Positions 1-9,688 are shown, numbered from the stretch's first letter. The stretch is 64,000 nt of DNA from Sphingorhabdus sp. M41 (GCF_001586275.1 NZ_CP014545.1:3250501-3314500), one strand, 5' to 3'. The notes: generated from the sequence alone by a model not told the origin. Translations and numbers: made by a program.

Positions 1-331
1 GCACCCGCGCATGACCGCTGGGCGCGTCGATCGAAGGCCGGTCTGGCGCTCCAGCGAGAAAAAGCATGAAGAGCAGCAGACTGTCCATTTCGCCAGAGTA
101 AAGCCGGGCCTTTCGGAGCGGACAAGACCGATTATGGGTTAACAGCCTCATCTGGCGATATTTTTATCGATATGATGGCCGTGACGGCTGATCCTGTGCT
201 TTTGCGGGACAAATCCGTCCTGCCGGTTAACGGAACAGCCGGGTGGTGACGAATATCAGTTGCGGCTGGGATACCCCTTTGCTAAGGGCACGCGCCTACC
301 CGGGACTTAGCTGTCCCAAGCTAGAGACAGT
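1..331. other. Leading region without an assignable gene
   Basis: No supported gene is seen here. Frame 1 of the plus strand is open from the window edge to a stop at 67-69 and could be the last residues of a gene cut by the edge, but 22 codons are too few to identify. A small inverted repeat GGGAC-N6-GTCCC lies at 302-317, just before the tRNA. The GC-rich stretch at 286-302 resembles the discriminator of a stable-RNA promoter, but no convincing -35/-10 pair was found. Confidence 0.4.
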
Positions 332-420
332 GCGGTCGTGGCGGAATTGGTAGACGCGCAGCGTTGAGGTCGCTGTGGGGTTAATACCCCGTGGAAGTTC
401 GAGTCTTCTCGACCGCACCA
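332..420 (+). tRNA. tRNA-Leu (anticodon GAG)
   Basis: The acceptor arms GCGGTCG (332-338) and CGACCGC (410-416) pair perfectly, followed by the discriminator A and an encoded CCA (418-420). The anticodon stem CAGCG/CGCTG encloses a seven-base loop TTGAGGT with anticodon GAG, which reads CUC and CUU leucine codons. A long variable arm with a GGGG/CCCC stem marks a class II tRNA and supports Leu. A run of six T follows at about 428-433 and probably ends transcription. Confidence 0.95.
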
Positions 421-590
421 TTTCGGATTTTTTATCAAGACAACCGCCCTTGCGGCGCAGGCCGAATCGCCAAGCCAGAAGCGATCATCGCGATGGCTTA
501 ACCCGTGGCATTGGCGAGGCACCGGCATAAACGGGGGATTGCGCCGGAAAGCACGTTCACAGGCCTGCTGCAGCAGCTATTCCGTCCGGC

Positions 591-1511
591 TCACCTGTGA
601 GCGAGCGCGAAATCCAGTGCCGCGCATATGGCAGTCACTTGCGCGTTGTTACATTCCCTGGGCGTCACGCGGGCGCTGTCCGGATAGACTTCGGTTGTTG
701 TCCTGAACCGGGCATCGGTAATGGCACCGCACATGGCATTTTTGGCTTGCGGATATTCGATCACGCCATCAGCGACGACGGGCGAGCCTATGATCATGTT
801 ATTTTCATCTGGCGGCGCGATGTGCGTTACATTTTCGACCGCCGAAATAATGGCCTGCTGGAAGGCAGGTTGCGGGTTTTCCTTGTCGTCAACCAGATAG
901 AATCCATCGGGCACAGCCCCGGGCGTATAGCTATTGCCGTCTCGCGCAGCCAAGGCGGGCCGAAATTCGGTCTCGTCGCTGTCGGTTGTTTCATGCAGAT
1001 CGATATGCAAAAGATACGGTCCGGTCTGCGAGGCAATCAACCCCATCAGCGCGGAGCACTCAATCGCTTCGCTATTTGCTTTGAAGTTGCGATTGGGATC
1101 CAATGCGTCATAATTCCAGCGATTGACGCGCTCGTAAGCCCAAGGGCTCACGCAGGCTGCTACCAGAAGATTGGCTTTTCCTGCATAGTCGGCGGCCCGC
1201 GTTTCGAGAAATTCAAGAGCGCCCATTATGCCACTCGTTTCATATCCGTGGACTCCGCCAGTCACGAGAGCCGTGGGCAGAGCGGGGTCTCGGGGACCGT
1301 TGCGGAGAGCGAACAGTGGGTATGTTTCGTCAGCGTAATCAAGTTGGCCATAAGGGAGGATTTCGAACCGGTCGGCCAGTGCCTCGATCCGCGGCACCAC
1401 GTCCTCGGCATATCGACGCTCAACAGATTGACTGGCCCGCCATTGCTTCCGCTCATCCTCGTCCCATGGCTGGCCCGGAATACCGATCGGATAAAAGGGG
1501 GAGCTATTCAT
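591..1511 (-). CDS. M14-family zinc carboxypeptidase-like protein
   Basis: This 306-residue protein has the M14/AstE-AspA-like zinc peptidase pattern. GGVHGYETSG (about residue 86) supplies the first His and Glu zinc ligands, DPNRNF is the substrate-binding Asn-Arg motif, and HIDLHETTD (about residue 170) supplies the last His ligand. The family removes C-terminal residues or acyl groups from small peptides or amino-acid conjugates; the substrate here is unknown. No signal peptide is seen, so it is probably cytoplasmic. It starts at an ATG with only a weak purine stretch (GTGAGACC) before it. It is transcribed toward the tRNA and separated from the next minus-strand gene by about 170 bp. Confidence 0.82.
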   Translation of the reverse strand: MNSSPFYPIGIPGQPWDEDERKQWRASQSVERRYAEDVVPRIEALADRFEILPYGQLDYADETYPLFALRNGPRDPALPTALVTGGVHGYETSGIMGALEFLETRAADYAGKANLLVAACVSPWAYERVNRWNYDALDPNRNFKANSEAIECSALMGLIASQTGPYLLHIDLHETTDSDETEFRPALAARDGNSYTPGAVPDGFYLVDDKENPQPAFQQAIISAVENVTHIAPPDENNMIIGSPVVADGVIEYPQAKNAMCGAITDARFRTTTEVYPDSARVTPRECNNAQVTAICAALDFALAHR

Positions 1512-1679
1512 TCTGGTCTCACTGGCTAAATTGGCAAATCACAGTTCGGCAGTTGCGCTATCAATGCCGAACCAATTTCAACTTAGTGCCAGTGGAGGAG
1601 AAATGACAGGGGTTGATGGCTTCCTGACAGCCGATGTGATGGCCAATGAGTACACCGGGTTGCCAAAGAGGCTTTGTGA

Positions 1680-2375
1680 TCAACCGGAGTGCTGCGTCTT
1701 GGTCTGGCCGCCAGGGCTTGTGTCGCCCGCTGGCGGCATGGCGGACAATTTCTTGCGAAAGATGGACTTGATCAGCCATGGCTCGAGTATTCGCCCAACG
1801 ACATAGAGCGTCGCAAAAATCGCTGCCAGAATATAGGCGGTCTTGGGCGAGTGCTTTTTTTCCTTTTCCTCTTCTTTTTCTTTCTCTTTTTTCTTTTTGT
1901 CGGGCTTGTCCGGCGCGGGGGCGCCCATGGCTGCGTCGAACCAGTGCAACTTCACGTCTTTGTCCACCTCGTCATCCTCTTTCGATTTGTCGGTGTCCTT
2001 TCCGGACTTTTCTGCGGCTTCCGCTTTCGCTTTTTCATATTCGCCAATGGCGACATTAGCCTGTCCCAGGGCCAGAAACAGCAGCGGGGCCAGAAAGCAG
2101 GCCAGCAAGGCGGGGCTGGTCAGGTCATATGCGAGCACCGAGCGCCCTTCTCGCTCAACAATCGTCAGCGTGCCGCGTGTGAACGTGGCCAGCTTGTCCT
2201 GCGCGGCAGGATTGGTTTTGTTGAATGTCAGCGAATCGCCTTCGATCTCGCAGTCCGTTCCGTTCGCCTGGAACAACGGATCAAGCTTGTCGAAAGCTTG
2301 TGCCGGGGACAGAGACATATCGAGGGGCAGTGAGCCCTTCACGCGCCAGATCCGGTCGATGAAAGGCAATTTCAC
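1680..2375 (-). CDS. Hypothetical membrane protein with a Lys/Glu-rich loop
   Basis: I do not recognise this 231-residue protein. Residues 1-80 look like a soluble PH-like or DUF-type domain. A hydrophobic segment (ALLACFLAPLLFLALG, about 88-103) is followed by a highly charged stretch of about 70 residues rich in Lys, Glu and Asp, then a second membrane segment (YILAAIFATLYVVG, about 180-193) and a short polar tail. This predicts a two-pass inner-membrane protein with a charged loop. It starts with GTG at 2373-2375, eight bases after a strong GGAGGA ribosome site. The run KKKKEKEKEEEKEKK gives a compositionally extreme tract in the DNA. No neighbour suggests a role. Confidence 0.6.
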   Translation of the reverse strand: MKLPFIDRIWRVKGSLPLDMSLSPAQAFDKLDPLFQANGTDCEIEGDSLTFNKTNPAAQDKLATFTRGTLTIVEREGRSVLAYDLTSPALLACFLAPLLFLALGQANVAIGEYEKAKAEAAEKSGKDTDKSKEDDEVDKDVKLHWFDAAMGAPAPDKPDKKKKEKEKEEEKEKKHSPKTAYILAAIFATLYVVGRILEPWLIKSIFRKKLSAMPPAGDTSPGGQTKTQHSG

Positions 2376-2491
2376 TTACAATTCCTCCAGCATGTTCCGG
2401 GAAGCACAAAAGCCCGCCGCTTCGCGCCGCTCAGTGGCAAATATGACCCATGCCGAGAGAAAATCATTCCGGGCAGGAGCAAAATGATAAA

Positions 2492-3484
2492 CTATTCGGC
2501 CGGTATGGCAGTTGGTGGCTGCCGACGGTCGCGGATCCGGGCCTTCACGGACTTATAGCCTTCGGTGAACGGGAAGGTCATGGTCTCGTTGATCGGCATC
2601 CGGCGCCCGCCTTCCATTCCGAGCAATTCCGCCTCGCCATCGACACAGGTGCCGAAGAGACGATCGAAAATGATCCAGCTGGCGCCATAATTGCTGCGGG
2701 TGGCTTCATAGTCCTGGGAGTGATGTACGCTGTGATGCTCGGTAGTGTTGAACAGAAACCGCCACCATCGCGGCGAATTGAAGCGAACATTGATGTGCTG
2801 GTAAACGCCGACCGTCAGCCCGATCGCGCCTGCGAGCAGAAAGGCGCGCGGGATGAAATCGAAGAAACCGCCGATCCCCAGGCCGATCAGGAACAGCTCA
2901 ATAGGATTGCCGACAGCACCCTTGTTGATGTTCAACTGGGTGATGTAGTGATGCGGAGCATGGGTCAGCCAAAGCGGATACCAGTTATGCATGCCGCGAT
3001 GCATCCAATATTGACCAAATTCGAATATCAGCGAGATCAGGAGGGCCTGCACGAGCAGCGGCAATTCGGTAAACCATGAGAATTTATCCCAGTCAAACGA
3101 GCTCTGGATGGCTTCGATCATGACCCCGTCACCGATATAATTGTCGACCATGCGGAGCAGCGTATAGCCTAACCCGACATAGAAAAGGTCCGTGGCACAT
3201 TCCTTCCAGGTAAGACGCCAGCTATCGTAACGCGGGTTGACCCATTCAAGTCCCAGCAGGAATAGCTTGAAACTGATCCCGAGCCATATGGCCGTCGATG
3301 CTACAGCAATGGAATTGGGTGCATAATACCAGAAGGCGAGAACGGCGAAGAGCACAGTGGGCTGGAAATATGTGAAGATGAATTGCTTGGTGGGGCCGCC
3401 TTCCACCCTGCCGATATTTTCCCATCCGACAGTGACCGGCGCGTCCGCCCCAATAATCCTGTTTCCTACCCGAACTCCGTTCAT
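2492..3484 (-). CDS. Fatty acid hydroxylase / sterol desaturase family protein (copy 1)
   Basis: This 330-residue integral membrane di-iron protein carries the histidine clusters of the family: HRGMH, HAPHH and a later TTEHHSVHH. The His residues would bind two irons and activate oxygen for hydroxylation or desaturation of a lipid. Several hydrophobic segments surround the clusters. ATG at 3484 is chosen because a GAGG ribosome site lies eight bases upstream; a TTG at 3520 lacks one. The central region is strikingly like the second copy at 17353-18342 (both share LTHAPHH and GNPIELFLI), and the two genes have the same promoter-operator element. The substrate is unknown. Confidence 0.85.
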   Translation of the reverse strand: MNGVRVGNRIIGADAPVTVGWENIGRVEGGPTKQFIFTYFQPTVLFAVLAFWYYAPNSIAVASTAIWLGISFKLFLLGLEWVNPRYDSWRLTWKECATDLFYVGLGYTLLRMVDNYIGDGVMIEAIQSSFDWDKFSWFTELPLLVQALLISLIFEFGQYWMHRGMHNWYPLWLTHAPHHYITQLNINKGAVGNPIELFLIGLGIGGFFDFIPRAFLLAGAIGLTVGVYQHINVRFNSPRWWRFLFNTTEHHSVHHSQDYEATRSNYGASWIIFDRLFGTCVDGEAELLGMEGGRRMPINETMTFPFTEGYKSVKARIRDRRQPPTAIPAE

Positions 3485-3600
3485 ACCACCTACCTCATTT
3501 GCCTGAGGGCCAAGGCCCAAGAATAGCTACTGCCCGAGCCCGAAACCGGCCCGGCATTGCAGTGTCTCTCCTGTGAACAATTTTTTTTGCCGTGCGTCTC

Positions 3601-3636
3601 ATGGTATTGATATTATCAAATACGTCAAGCGTAATA
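3601..3636 (-). promoter_or_regulatory. Promoter with dyad operator before fatty acid hydroxylase 1
   Basis: Read on the minus strand: TATTAC (3636-3631), two bases, TTGACG as -35, a 16-base spacer and TACCAT as -10 (3606-3601). The second half-site ATAATA lies 14 bases after TATTAC, giving a dyad with about 20 bp between centres. An overlapping inverted repeat GTATTGATA/TATCAAATAC spans 3604-3623. From TATTAC through the -10, about 29 of 37 bases match the element at 17230-17265. A third instance is at 13851-13886. Confidence 0.6.
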
Positions 3637-3680
3637 TTTGGACGATTTTTGGTGGATCAATTTTCCTTCGATTGGCGGCT

Positions 3681-3701
3681 AAAAAAAATGCTATTTCGCA
3701 T
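3681..3701 (-). terminator. Possible intrinsic terminator of the guanidine/urea operon
   Basis: On the minus strand ATGC-GAAATA-GCAT is followed directly by eight T. It overlaps the TAG stop codon of allophanate hydrolase. The T tract is strong but the stem is only four base pairs, so efficiency is doubtful. Confidence 0.35.
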
Positions 3702-5457
3702 CGATAAAGGCGCGCCAGCCGCCGAGAACGGTAATATCCTGCGCGCCTGTTGTTGCCCGGGATTCGGCAACAAAGCCCTTGACGCTGCTGCCGTCAGCCA
3801 AAGTAACTGTGCCGATTGCGAGTGGGGCTGGAACTTCCGCCACGAAGCTGCCGAAGGCAGTGACGTCGAGCTCGTAGACTTCTACCTTGATGGCTACACC
3901 ATCCTCACTATGCACCAGCGCCGGTTTGGGCGGGACGCTGTCGGCGATCGCGTAAAGGCGATAGGTGGGAGCGGTTTCGAAGGCACCGACGAACACGGCG
4001 TCGCGCGAGGTCAGCTGCCAATGCAGTGGCATATCTTTCAAATGAGCGCCGACGACGGCAAGTTTCACGCTTTCCATTTTTCCCTCCAGGTCAAGTGCAG
4101 GCGGAGCGGGCAGTTCTGCTACCGCGAGATAATTTTCGGCTGCGTCAAGCAGGGCCTGATCGCTATCGGCAGGACCGATCAAAGTGATACCGAAGCCGGT
4201 CCCGTTCGAACGGATGCCAGCGGGCACAGCGACTGCTGCCATGTCGAGCAGATTTACGAAATTGGTGTAGAAACCGAGATTGCTGTTCAAGGCGATCGGC
4301 GCCGCCAGCAGTTCCGCAACGCGATAAGTCGTGCCTGTGGTGGGAAAGGCGAGCAGGTCGACCTCGTCCCACAGTCCGTCCGCCTGGCGTTTGAGTTCAG
4401 CCAGCCGGTACATGCCGTTGAACACATCAACGGCGCTCTTGCTCAAACCGGGCTCCACAATCTGACGCACGGTCTCGTGAATCGCATCGGGATTGCTGGC
4501 CAGCAGATCCTGGATGGCGGCCGTTCGTTCCGCAACCCATGGACCATTGTAAAGGAGACTCGCCGCTTCGTTGAGGAGTGATATGTCCAGCTCGATGATT
4601 TCAACATCTGTCGCCAACCGGGCGACCGCTTCATCATATAGATATTCGGACTGGCTGTCACCGAACCAGGCCCGCTGATCGCGGCGGGGGACGCCGATGC
4701 GCTTTGGCTTGATCGAACGGTCAGCCAATGGTTTCGAATAGGGATCCGCCGAGTCGAAGCCCGCGAGCACGTCATCCACCAGCCGTGCATCCGGCAGAGT
4801 ATCGGTGAACACCGTGATGCAGTCGATGGTACGGCATGCGGGCACGAGCCCCTCTGTGCTCCAGCGGCCCTTGGTCGGTTTGAGACCGACGAGATGGTTG
4901 AAAGCCGCCGGCACCCGTCCGGAACCCGCGGTATCGGTGCCAAGCGCAAAGCCGACGAGACCCGCCGCAACCGCGACCGCCGAGCCCGAGCTCGATCCGC
5001 CGCTGACATAGGCGAGATTATAAGCGTTCCAGGGGATACCATAGGGGCTGCGTGTGCCGACAAGGCCGGTGGCGAATTGATCAAGATTGGTTTTACCGAC
5101 GCAAATGGCTCCCGCCTCGAGCAGCTTAGCAGCCACGGTCGCAGAGCCGGCGGGTGAATAGGCGTAGGCCGGACAGCCGGCCGTCGTCTCAAATCCCGCT
5201 ACGTCAATATTGTCCTTTACCGCAAAGGGCACGCCGGCCAGCGGAAGCTGCTCGCCCGCTCCAATACGGGCATCAACGTCGCGGGCTGCGGCAAGCATGT
5301 CGGCGGGCGCAGCGCGGCTGATCCATATTTGCGGCTGAATCGCGTCATAAGCGTCAAGCCGGACAAGCGTTTCCTGCGCCACTGCCAGCGCGCTTGTTTT
5401 CCCGCTATTTACCGCCGATGCTATCACCGTGGGATTTTGGCGGTCAAGCTTGGTCAT
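3691..5457 (-). CDS. atzF: Allophanate hydrolase
   Basis: This 588-residue enzyme hydrolyses allophanate to ammonia and CO2, the last step of urea or guanidine breakdown by carboxylation. It has an amidase-signature domain with the Ser-cisSer-Lys triad: Lys in PFAVKDNIDV, then GGSSSGSAVAV and the nucleophile region DTAGSGRVPAAF. A C-terminal domain of about 140 residues (from about 450) is typical of AtzF/DurA allophanate hydrolases and separates it from plain amidases. Its ATG overlaps the stop of the carboxylase gene as ATGA, so the two are translationally coupled. It is the last gene of the operon. Confidence 0.93.
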   Translation of the reverse strand: MTKLDRQNPTVIASAVNSGKTSALAVAQETLVRLDAYDAIQPQIWISRAAPADMLAAARDVDARIGAGEQLPLAGVPFAVKDNIDVAGFETTAGCPAYAYSPAGSATVAAKLLEAGAICVGKTNLDQFATGLVGTRSPYGIPWNAYNLAYVSGGSSSGSAVAVAAGLVGFALGTDTAGSGRVPAAFNHLVGLKPTKGRWSTEGLVPACRTIDCITVFTDTLPDARLVDDVLAGFDSADPYSKPLADRSIKPKRIGVPRRDQRAWFGDSQSEYLYDEAVARLATDVEIIELDISLLNEAASLLYNGPWVAERTAAIQDLLASNPDAIHETVRQIVEPGLSKSAVDVFNGMYRLAELKRQADGLWDEVDLLAFPTTGTTYRVAELLAAPIALNSNLGFYTNFVNLLDMAAVAVPAGIRSNGTGFGITLIGPADSDQALLDAAENYLAVAELPAPPALDLEGKMESVKLAVVGAHLKDMPLHWQLTSRDAVFVGAFETAPTYRLYAIADSVPPKPALVHSEDGVAIKVEVYELDVTAFGSFVAEVPAPLAIGTVTLADGSSVKGFVAESRATTGAQDITVLGGWRAFIDAK

Positions 5458-8400
5458 TGGTGTCTCCTCAAAGCCAGCATCGGCGCGCCGGGTTCCAGCG
5501 ACTGGCGCTCGCGAATATAAAGCGCCGCGATCGTGCCATTATCCGGACTTTCCAGCGGGCTTTCCATTTTCATTGCCTCGATCACCGCGATAACGTCCCC
5601 GGCCTTTACCTCGTCACCTTCCGCTACCATGAGCTTCCATACGCTTCCGCCGAAGGGGGCCTCGATCAGGTCGGTGCCCTCGGGCACTTCGATCGCGGGA
5701 GCAACGGGAGCGCCAAGTGCGGGGTCCTCAGCCAATTGGGTGACACGGTCAAATTCGCCGTTTTTCTGCCATTGGGCACGTTCTGCCTCGAAGGCGGACT
5801 GACGTGTGGCCTCAAAAGCCTCGATCGAGTCCGCATTTTCAGCCAGAAAGGCCCGATGGTTGGCGAGCCGGAATTCCGAATTCTCGACCTGGATGGAGCG
5901 GCGACCATTGGGAAAATCTCTTCTCCATTCGACCAGTTCTTCCGGGCTTACGCTGAAAAAACGAATCTGATCGAAGAAGCGCAACAGCCAGGGCTTGCCA
6001 TCGACAAAAGCATCGGTTTGCCGATAGGTATTCCAGACCTGAATAGTGCGGCCGAACAACTGGTAGCCGCCCGGGCCTTCCATACCGTAGATGCACATAT
6101 AGGCGCCGCCGATTCCCACGACATTGGGCGGAGTCCATGTCCGGGCCGGGTTATATTTGGTGGTTACCAGCCGGTGCCGGGGATCGACCGGTGTGGCGAC
6201 GGGCGCACCGAGATAGACGTCGCCCAGCCCCATTACGAGATAGCTTGCGTCAAAAATAATGTCCTCGACGGCATCCGCGTCGGGCTGGCCGTTGATGCGC
6301 CGGATGAACTCGATATTGTCCGGACACCACGGTGCATCATCGCGGACGGCAGCCATATATTTTTCGATTGTTTCCAGCGTGGCCGGGTCACGCCAGCTGA
6401 GCGGCAGATGCACGATCCGCGAAGGGACTGTGAAGTCCTCCAGATCGCCGAGCTGATCATCGGCTTCCATGAGAGCGGCAAGCGCGCCGCGCTGGTCGAG
6501 AAGATCGTCATCGAAGTGCAGCTGCAGGGAGCGGATGCCGGGCACGATATCTATCACGCCGGGCAAGGCCTGTTTCTCGAGCTCGATCATCAGCGCATGA
6601 ACCCGGATGCGAAGCTCGATGTCGAGGACGATCGGTCCATATTCGACCAATATGTTGCGGTCGCCCTGCTGCCGGTAAACCGTGCGCGGACGCAGTCCCT
6701 GGGCTGGCGTGTCAGCGAGGATCGGCGAAAGATTGGCGATCTCGCGCTTCGGCTCGCCGGCACCGGACGGATTTGCCGTCAGGTTCAGAGGAGCGCGATC
6801 GGCGGCTTTGGCATCGTCGAGAGTGACAGGCACAAAGCGGAGACGATCGCCGGGAGCGAGCTGCCCGATCTTCCACTGATCCGCCGCGATCACCACGAAC
6901 GGACAGACGAAACCGCCAAGCGAGGGTCCATCGGGGCCCAGAATGATCGGCATGTCACCGGTAAAGTCAACCGCTCCGATGGCATAGGGATTGTCGTGGA
7001 TATTGGAAGGGTGCAGACCCGCCTCGCCGCCATCGGCCCGGGCCCATTGCGGCTTGGGTCCGACCAGACGAACACCGGTACGGTTGCTGTTGTAATGTAC
7101 GCGCCAGTCGGCATCGAGAGTCGCGCGGATGTCGTCGTCGGTGAAGAAGTCCGGCGCGCCGTGAGGGCCATATAGGACACGCAGGGTCCATTGGTTCCCG
7201 AAATCCGTCATCTCGGTCAGGGGTGCAGGCATGCCGACATCCGCTTCCGCCAGATGGAGCGTGTCGCCTGCCACCAGTTTTCGCGCCGCATGACCGCCAA
7301 ACTGCCCCAGTTCGAACGTGCTGCGGCTATTGAGATAGGGCGGAATGTCGAGCCCACCGGCAATCAGGATGTAACCGCGCATGCCGCCGCCGGTAACACG
7401 GCCGAGTGAGAGCGTCTGGCCAGCGGCAATGTCCAGCGGGATTCCCCGTTCAACCGGCGCATCGTCCAGCCGGGCACCAAAATCGGCGCCGGTAATGCAG
7501 ATGCGTGCGGGCGCGGTAAAATAGAGAGTCGGGCCGGTAAAGGTAATTTCGAGTCCCGCCGTCCCTTCCGGATTGCCGAGCCGCTGGTTGCCGAGGCGAA
7601 AGGAATGGTCGTCCATCGGGCCTGAGGGCGGCACGCCAACCGACCAGAGACCAACGCGACCCGGCCAGTCCTGCACCGTGGTCGCTGTACCACCGGAAAC
7701 CACCCGAATGCTGTGCGGTATATAGGCGATTGTATCCAGCAATCTCGTTGCGACCTGACCTGCCGCGAACCGCTCGTCCCGCACAACGGCGCGCAGCCAG
7801 CGCAGGTTGGACTCCAGTCCGTCCACGCGGCTTTCGTCGAGCGCATTTTGCATGGCCGCAATTGCGGCCTCTCGCGTATCGGCGTGAACGATAAGCTTGG
7901 CGATCATCGGGTCATACCAGGCGCTGATCGTGCTGCCCGCCGTGCACCATGTCTCGGCACGCATGGACTCGGGAAAGTCGATAGCGGTAATTGTCCCGGT
8001 GGTCGGGCGATAATCCAGCGCGGGGTCCTCGGCATAAAGGCGGACCTGCACCGAATGGCCCCTTGATACCGGTGGCTCGCGATCCAGAAAGGAAAAGTCG
8101 CCGGCTGCGCCGCGGATCATCCATTCGACCAGATCAATGTCCATCACCTCTTCGGTAACGCCATGTTCGACCTGTAGCCGGGTGTTCATTTCCAGGAAGA
8201 AAAATTCCTGCCGCTCGGCGTCGAACAGAAATTCTACTGTGCCGGCGGAGAGATATCGAGCGGCAGAGCCGAGGCGAACCGCTGCCTCGATCAACTTGCG
8301 CCGCACATCCTCGTGCAGATCCGGCGCAGGCGATTCCTCGACGACCTTCTGGTTCCGTCGCTGTAACGAGCAATCCCGTTCGCCGAGCGGCATGATCCGA

Positions 8401-9056
8401 CCGGTCCCGTCGCCGAATATCTGCACCTCGATATGGCGCGCGCGGGCGATATAGCGCTCCAGGAACACACCGGCGTCACCGAAATTCCCGGCACCGAGAC
8501 GAGCGACGCTGTCCCAGTGCTTGTGCACGGCCGCCTCATCCTCGCAAATATGCATGCCAATGCCGCCGCCGCCAGCCGTGGCTTTCAGGATGACCGGATA
8601 GCCGATTTCATTTGCAGCGCTTGCGGCATCGTCTTCGTCATTCAGAAGGCCGGTACCGGGCGCAAGTGGCAGGCCATGTTCGGTTGCCAATGCCCGGGCG
8701 CTGTGTTTCAGGCCGAAGGTTCGCATGTTTTCCGGCGTCGGTCCGATGAAAACAATGTCCGCCGCGGCGCATGCCTCGGCAAATTCGGCATTCTCCGCAA
8801 GAAAGCCATATCCGGGGTGGATATAGCTGGCACCGGTCTCTCGTGCGGCCTTGAGGATAGCGGCAATGTCGAGATAGCTCTCTGTCGCAGCGGCAGGGCC
8901 GATGCAGACGGACATATCCGCCTGGGATACATGCAGGGAGTCGGCATCCGCTTCGGAATAGACCGCAACTGACCGCATCCCCATGCGGCGTATTGTTCGA
9001 ATGATTCTGGTGGCTATAGCGCCGCGGTTGGCAATCAGAACCGTATCAACACTCAT
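5454..9056 (-). CDS. uca: Biotin-dependent urea/guanidine carboxylase
   Basis: This is a 1200-residue multidomain enzyme. An ATP-grasp biotin carboxylase domain occupies about residues 1-450 (starting DTVLIANRGAIATRIIRT, with a glycine-rich ATP loop AGGGGIGMH). The carboxyltransferase half, made of KipA/AHS2-like and KipI/AHS1-like parts, runs from about 465 to 1010. A biotinyl domain at the C-terminus has the attachment motif EAMKMES. It carboxylates urea to allophanate or, more probably given the two DUF1989 neighbours, guanidine to carboxyguanidine. ATG at 9056 is chosen because it overlaps the upstream TGA as ATGA; an upstream in-frame ATG at 9101 would give a long overlap. Homologues annotated urea carboxylase with DUF1989 partners have been shown to prefer guanidine. 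Confidence 0.92.
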   Translation of the reverse strand: MSVDTVLIANRGAIATRIIRTIRRMGMRSVAVYSEADADSLHVSQADMSVCIGPAAATESYLDIAAILKAARETGASYIHPGYGFLAENAEFAEACAAADIVFIGPTPENMRTFGLKHSARALATEHGLPLAPGTGLLNDEDDAASAANEIGYPVILKATAGGGGIGMHICEDEAAVHKHWDSVARLGAGNFGDAGVFLERYIARARHIEVQIFGDGTGRIMPLGERDCSLQRRNQKVVEESPAPDLHEDVRRKLIEAAVRLGSAARYLSAGTVEFLFDAERQEFFFLEMNTRLQVEHGVTEEVMDIDLVEWMIRGAAGDFSFLDREPPVSRGHSVQVRLYAEDPALDYRPTTGTITAIDFPESMRAETWCTAGSTISAWYDPMIAKLIVHADTREAAIAAMQNALDESRVDGLESNLRWLRAVVRDERFAAGQVATRLLDTIAYIPHSIRVVSGGTATTVQDWPGRVGLWSVGVPPSGPMDDHSFRLGNQRLGNPEGTAGLEITFTGPTLYFTAPARICITGADFGARLDDAPVERGIPLDIAAGQTLSLGRVTGGGMRGYILIAGGLDIPPYLNSRSTFELGQFGGHAARKLVAGDTLHLAEADVGMPAPLTEMTDFGNQWTLRVLYGPHGAPDFFTDDDIRATLDADWRVHYNSNRTGVRLVGPKPQWARADGGEAGLHPSNIHDNPYAIGAVDFTGDMPIILGPDGPSLGGFVCPFVVIAADQWKIGQLAPGDRLRFVPVTLDDAKAADRAPLNLTANPSGAGEPKREIANLSPILADTPAQGLRPRTVYRQQGDRNILVEYGPIVLDIELRIRVHALMIELEKQALPGVIDIVPGIRSLQLHFDDDLLDQRGALAALMEADDQLGDLEDFTVPSRIVHLPLSWRDPATLETIEKYMAAVRDDAPWCPDNIEFIRRINGQPDADAVEDIIFDASYLVMGLGDVYLGAPVATPVDPRHRLVTTKYNPARTWTPPNVVGIGGAYMCIYGMEGPGGYQLFGRTIQVWNTYRQTDAFVDGKPWLLRFFDQIRFFSVSPEELVEWRRDFPNGRRSIQVENSEFRLANHRAFLAENADSIEAFEATRQSAFEAERAQWQKNGEFDRVTQLAEDPALGAPVAPAIEVPEGTDLIEAPFGGSVWKLMVAEGDEVKAGDVIAVIEAMKMESPLESPDNGTIAALYIRERQSLEPGAPMLALRRHQ

Positions 9057-9688
9057 GCGGTAACGATCATTCGCACCGGGGATGGATTGAAACCGTTGCA
9101 CGGGTTATTGATCTGCGGACAGTTGGACACCACCACGGTAATGTCCATTTCCGCGCGCAGGTCGACCGTGAGTCCGGGAGCCGAGATACCATCGACAATC
9201 CCAAGCGCCCCGTCTGCCTCAACCGGCACGTTCATGAAGAAGTTGATATTGGGAACGATGTCGCGCTTGCCGCGGCCCCCGGTCAGATTGGCCTCGAGGA
9301 AATTCTCGACACAGGCATGCTGGCTCTTGGTGTGATGACCGTAGCGCAACGTATTGGACTCGCAGGAACAGGCACCACCGATCGTATCATGGTAATCAAC
9401 CGAAGTGGCGAGGATGGTCATCATCGCCCGCCCTTCGTTCGACAGCAGAACGGTGCCGGTGCGGAGGAAGAGATTGGCTTGCGCTGCGACAGTATCTTGC
9501 GCGCTATAGCGCTCGGCATCGTCTGCCGTGGAATAGAGCAGGAAATCAACCGCCTGATTGCCTTCCAGATCGACGATATGAAGCGTCTGTCCCGCAGCGA
9601 GATGATGTAGCCATGGCGCGCGAGCGGGCACGATTTCATCGTGAAGGATCGTGCCGGAAATATCTTGTAATCCTTGGGGGGCTGTCAT
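9053..9688 (-). CDS. DUF1989 protein, urea-carboxylase-associated protein 1 type (carboxyguanidine deiminase subunit)
   Basis: This is a 211-residue DUF1989 protein. Recognisable conserved stretches are QAVDFLLY, GRAMMTIL, a Cys-containing GGACSCESN, VPNINFFMNVP and the C-terminal DITVVVSNCPQINNPCNG. Members beside urea carboxylase form, with a second DUF1989 partner, a carboxyguanidine deiminase that turns carboxyguanidine into allophanate and ammonia; that role is known from the family and inferred here. ATG at 9688 lies 20 bases after the preceding stop and gives the usual family length, whereas the longer reading frame to 9808 would overlap the neighbour by 100 bases. Its stop overlaps the carboxylase start. 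Confidence 0.87.
   Translation of the reverse strand: MTAPQGLQDISGTILHDEIVPARAPWLHHLAAGQTLHIVDLEGNQAVDFLLYSTADDAERYSAQDTVAAQANLFLRTGTVLLSNEGRAMMTILATSVDYHDTIGGACSCESNTLRYGHHTKSQHACVENFLEANLTGGRGKRDIVPNINFFMNVPVEADGALGIVDGISAPGLTVDLRAEMDITVVVSNCPQINNPCNGFNPSPVRMIVTA

Noticed and set aside
307-528. A 73-codon minus-strand frame across the tRNA
   Set aside because: It overlaps a well-folded tRNA-Leu and has no coding support.
597-1529. A 310-codon open frame on the plus strand
   Set aside because: It is antisense to the M14 peptidase-like gene with its zinc-ligand motifs intact.
5394-7175. A 593-codon open frame on the plus strand
   Set aside because: It is antisense to the carboxylase gene, whose carboxyltransferase and biotinyl domains are clear.
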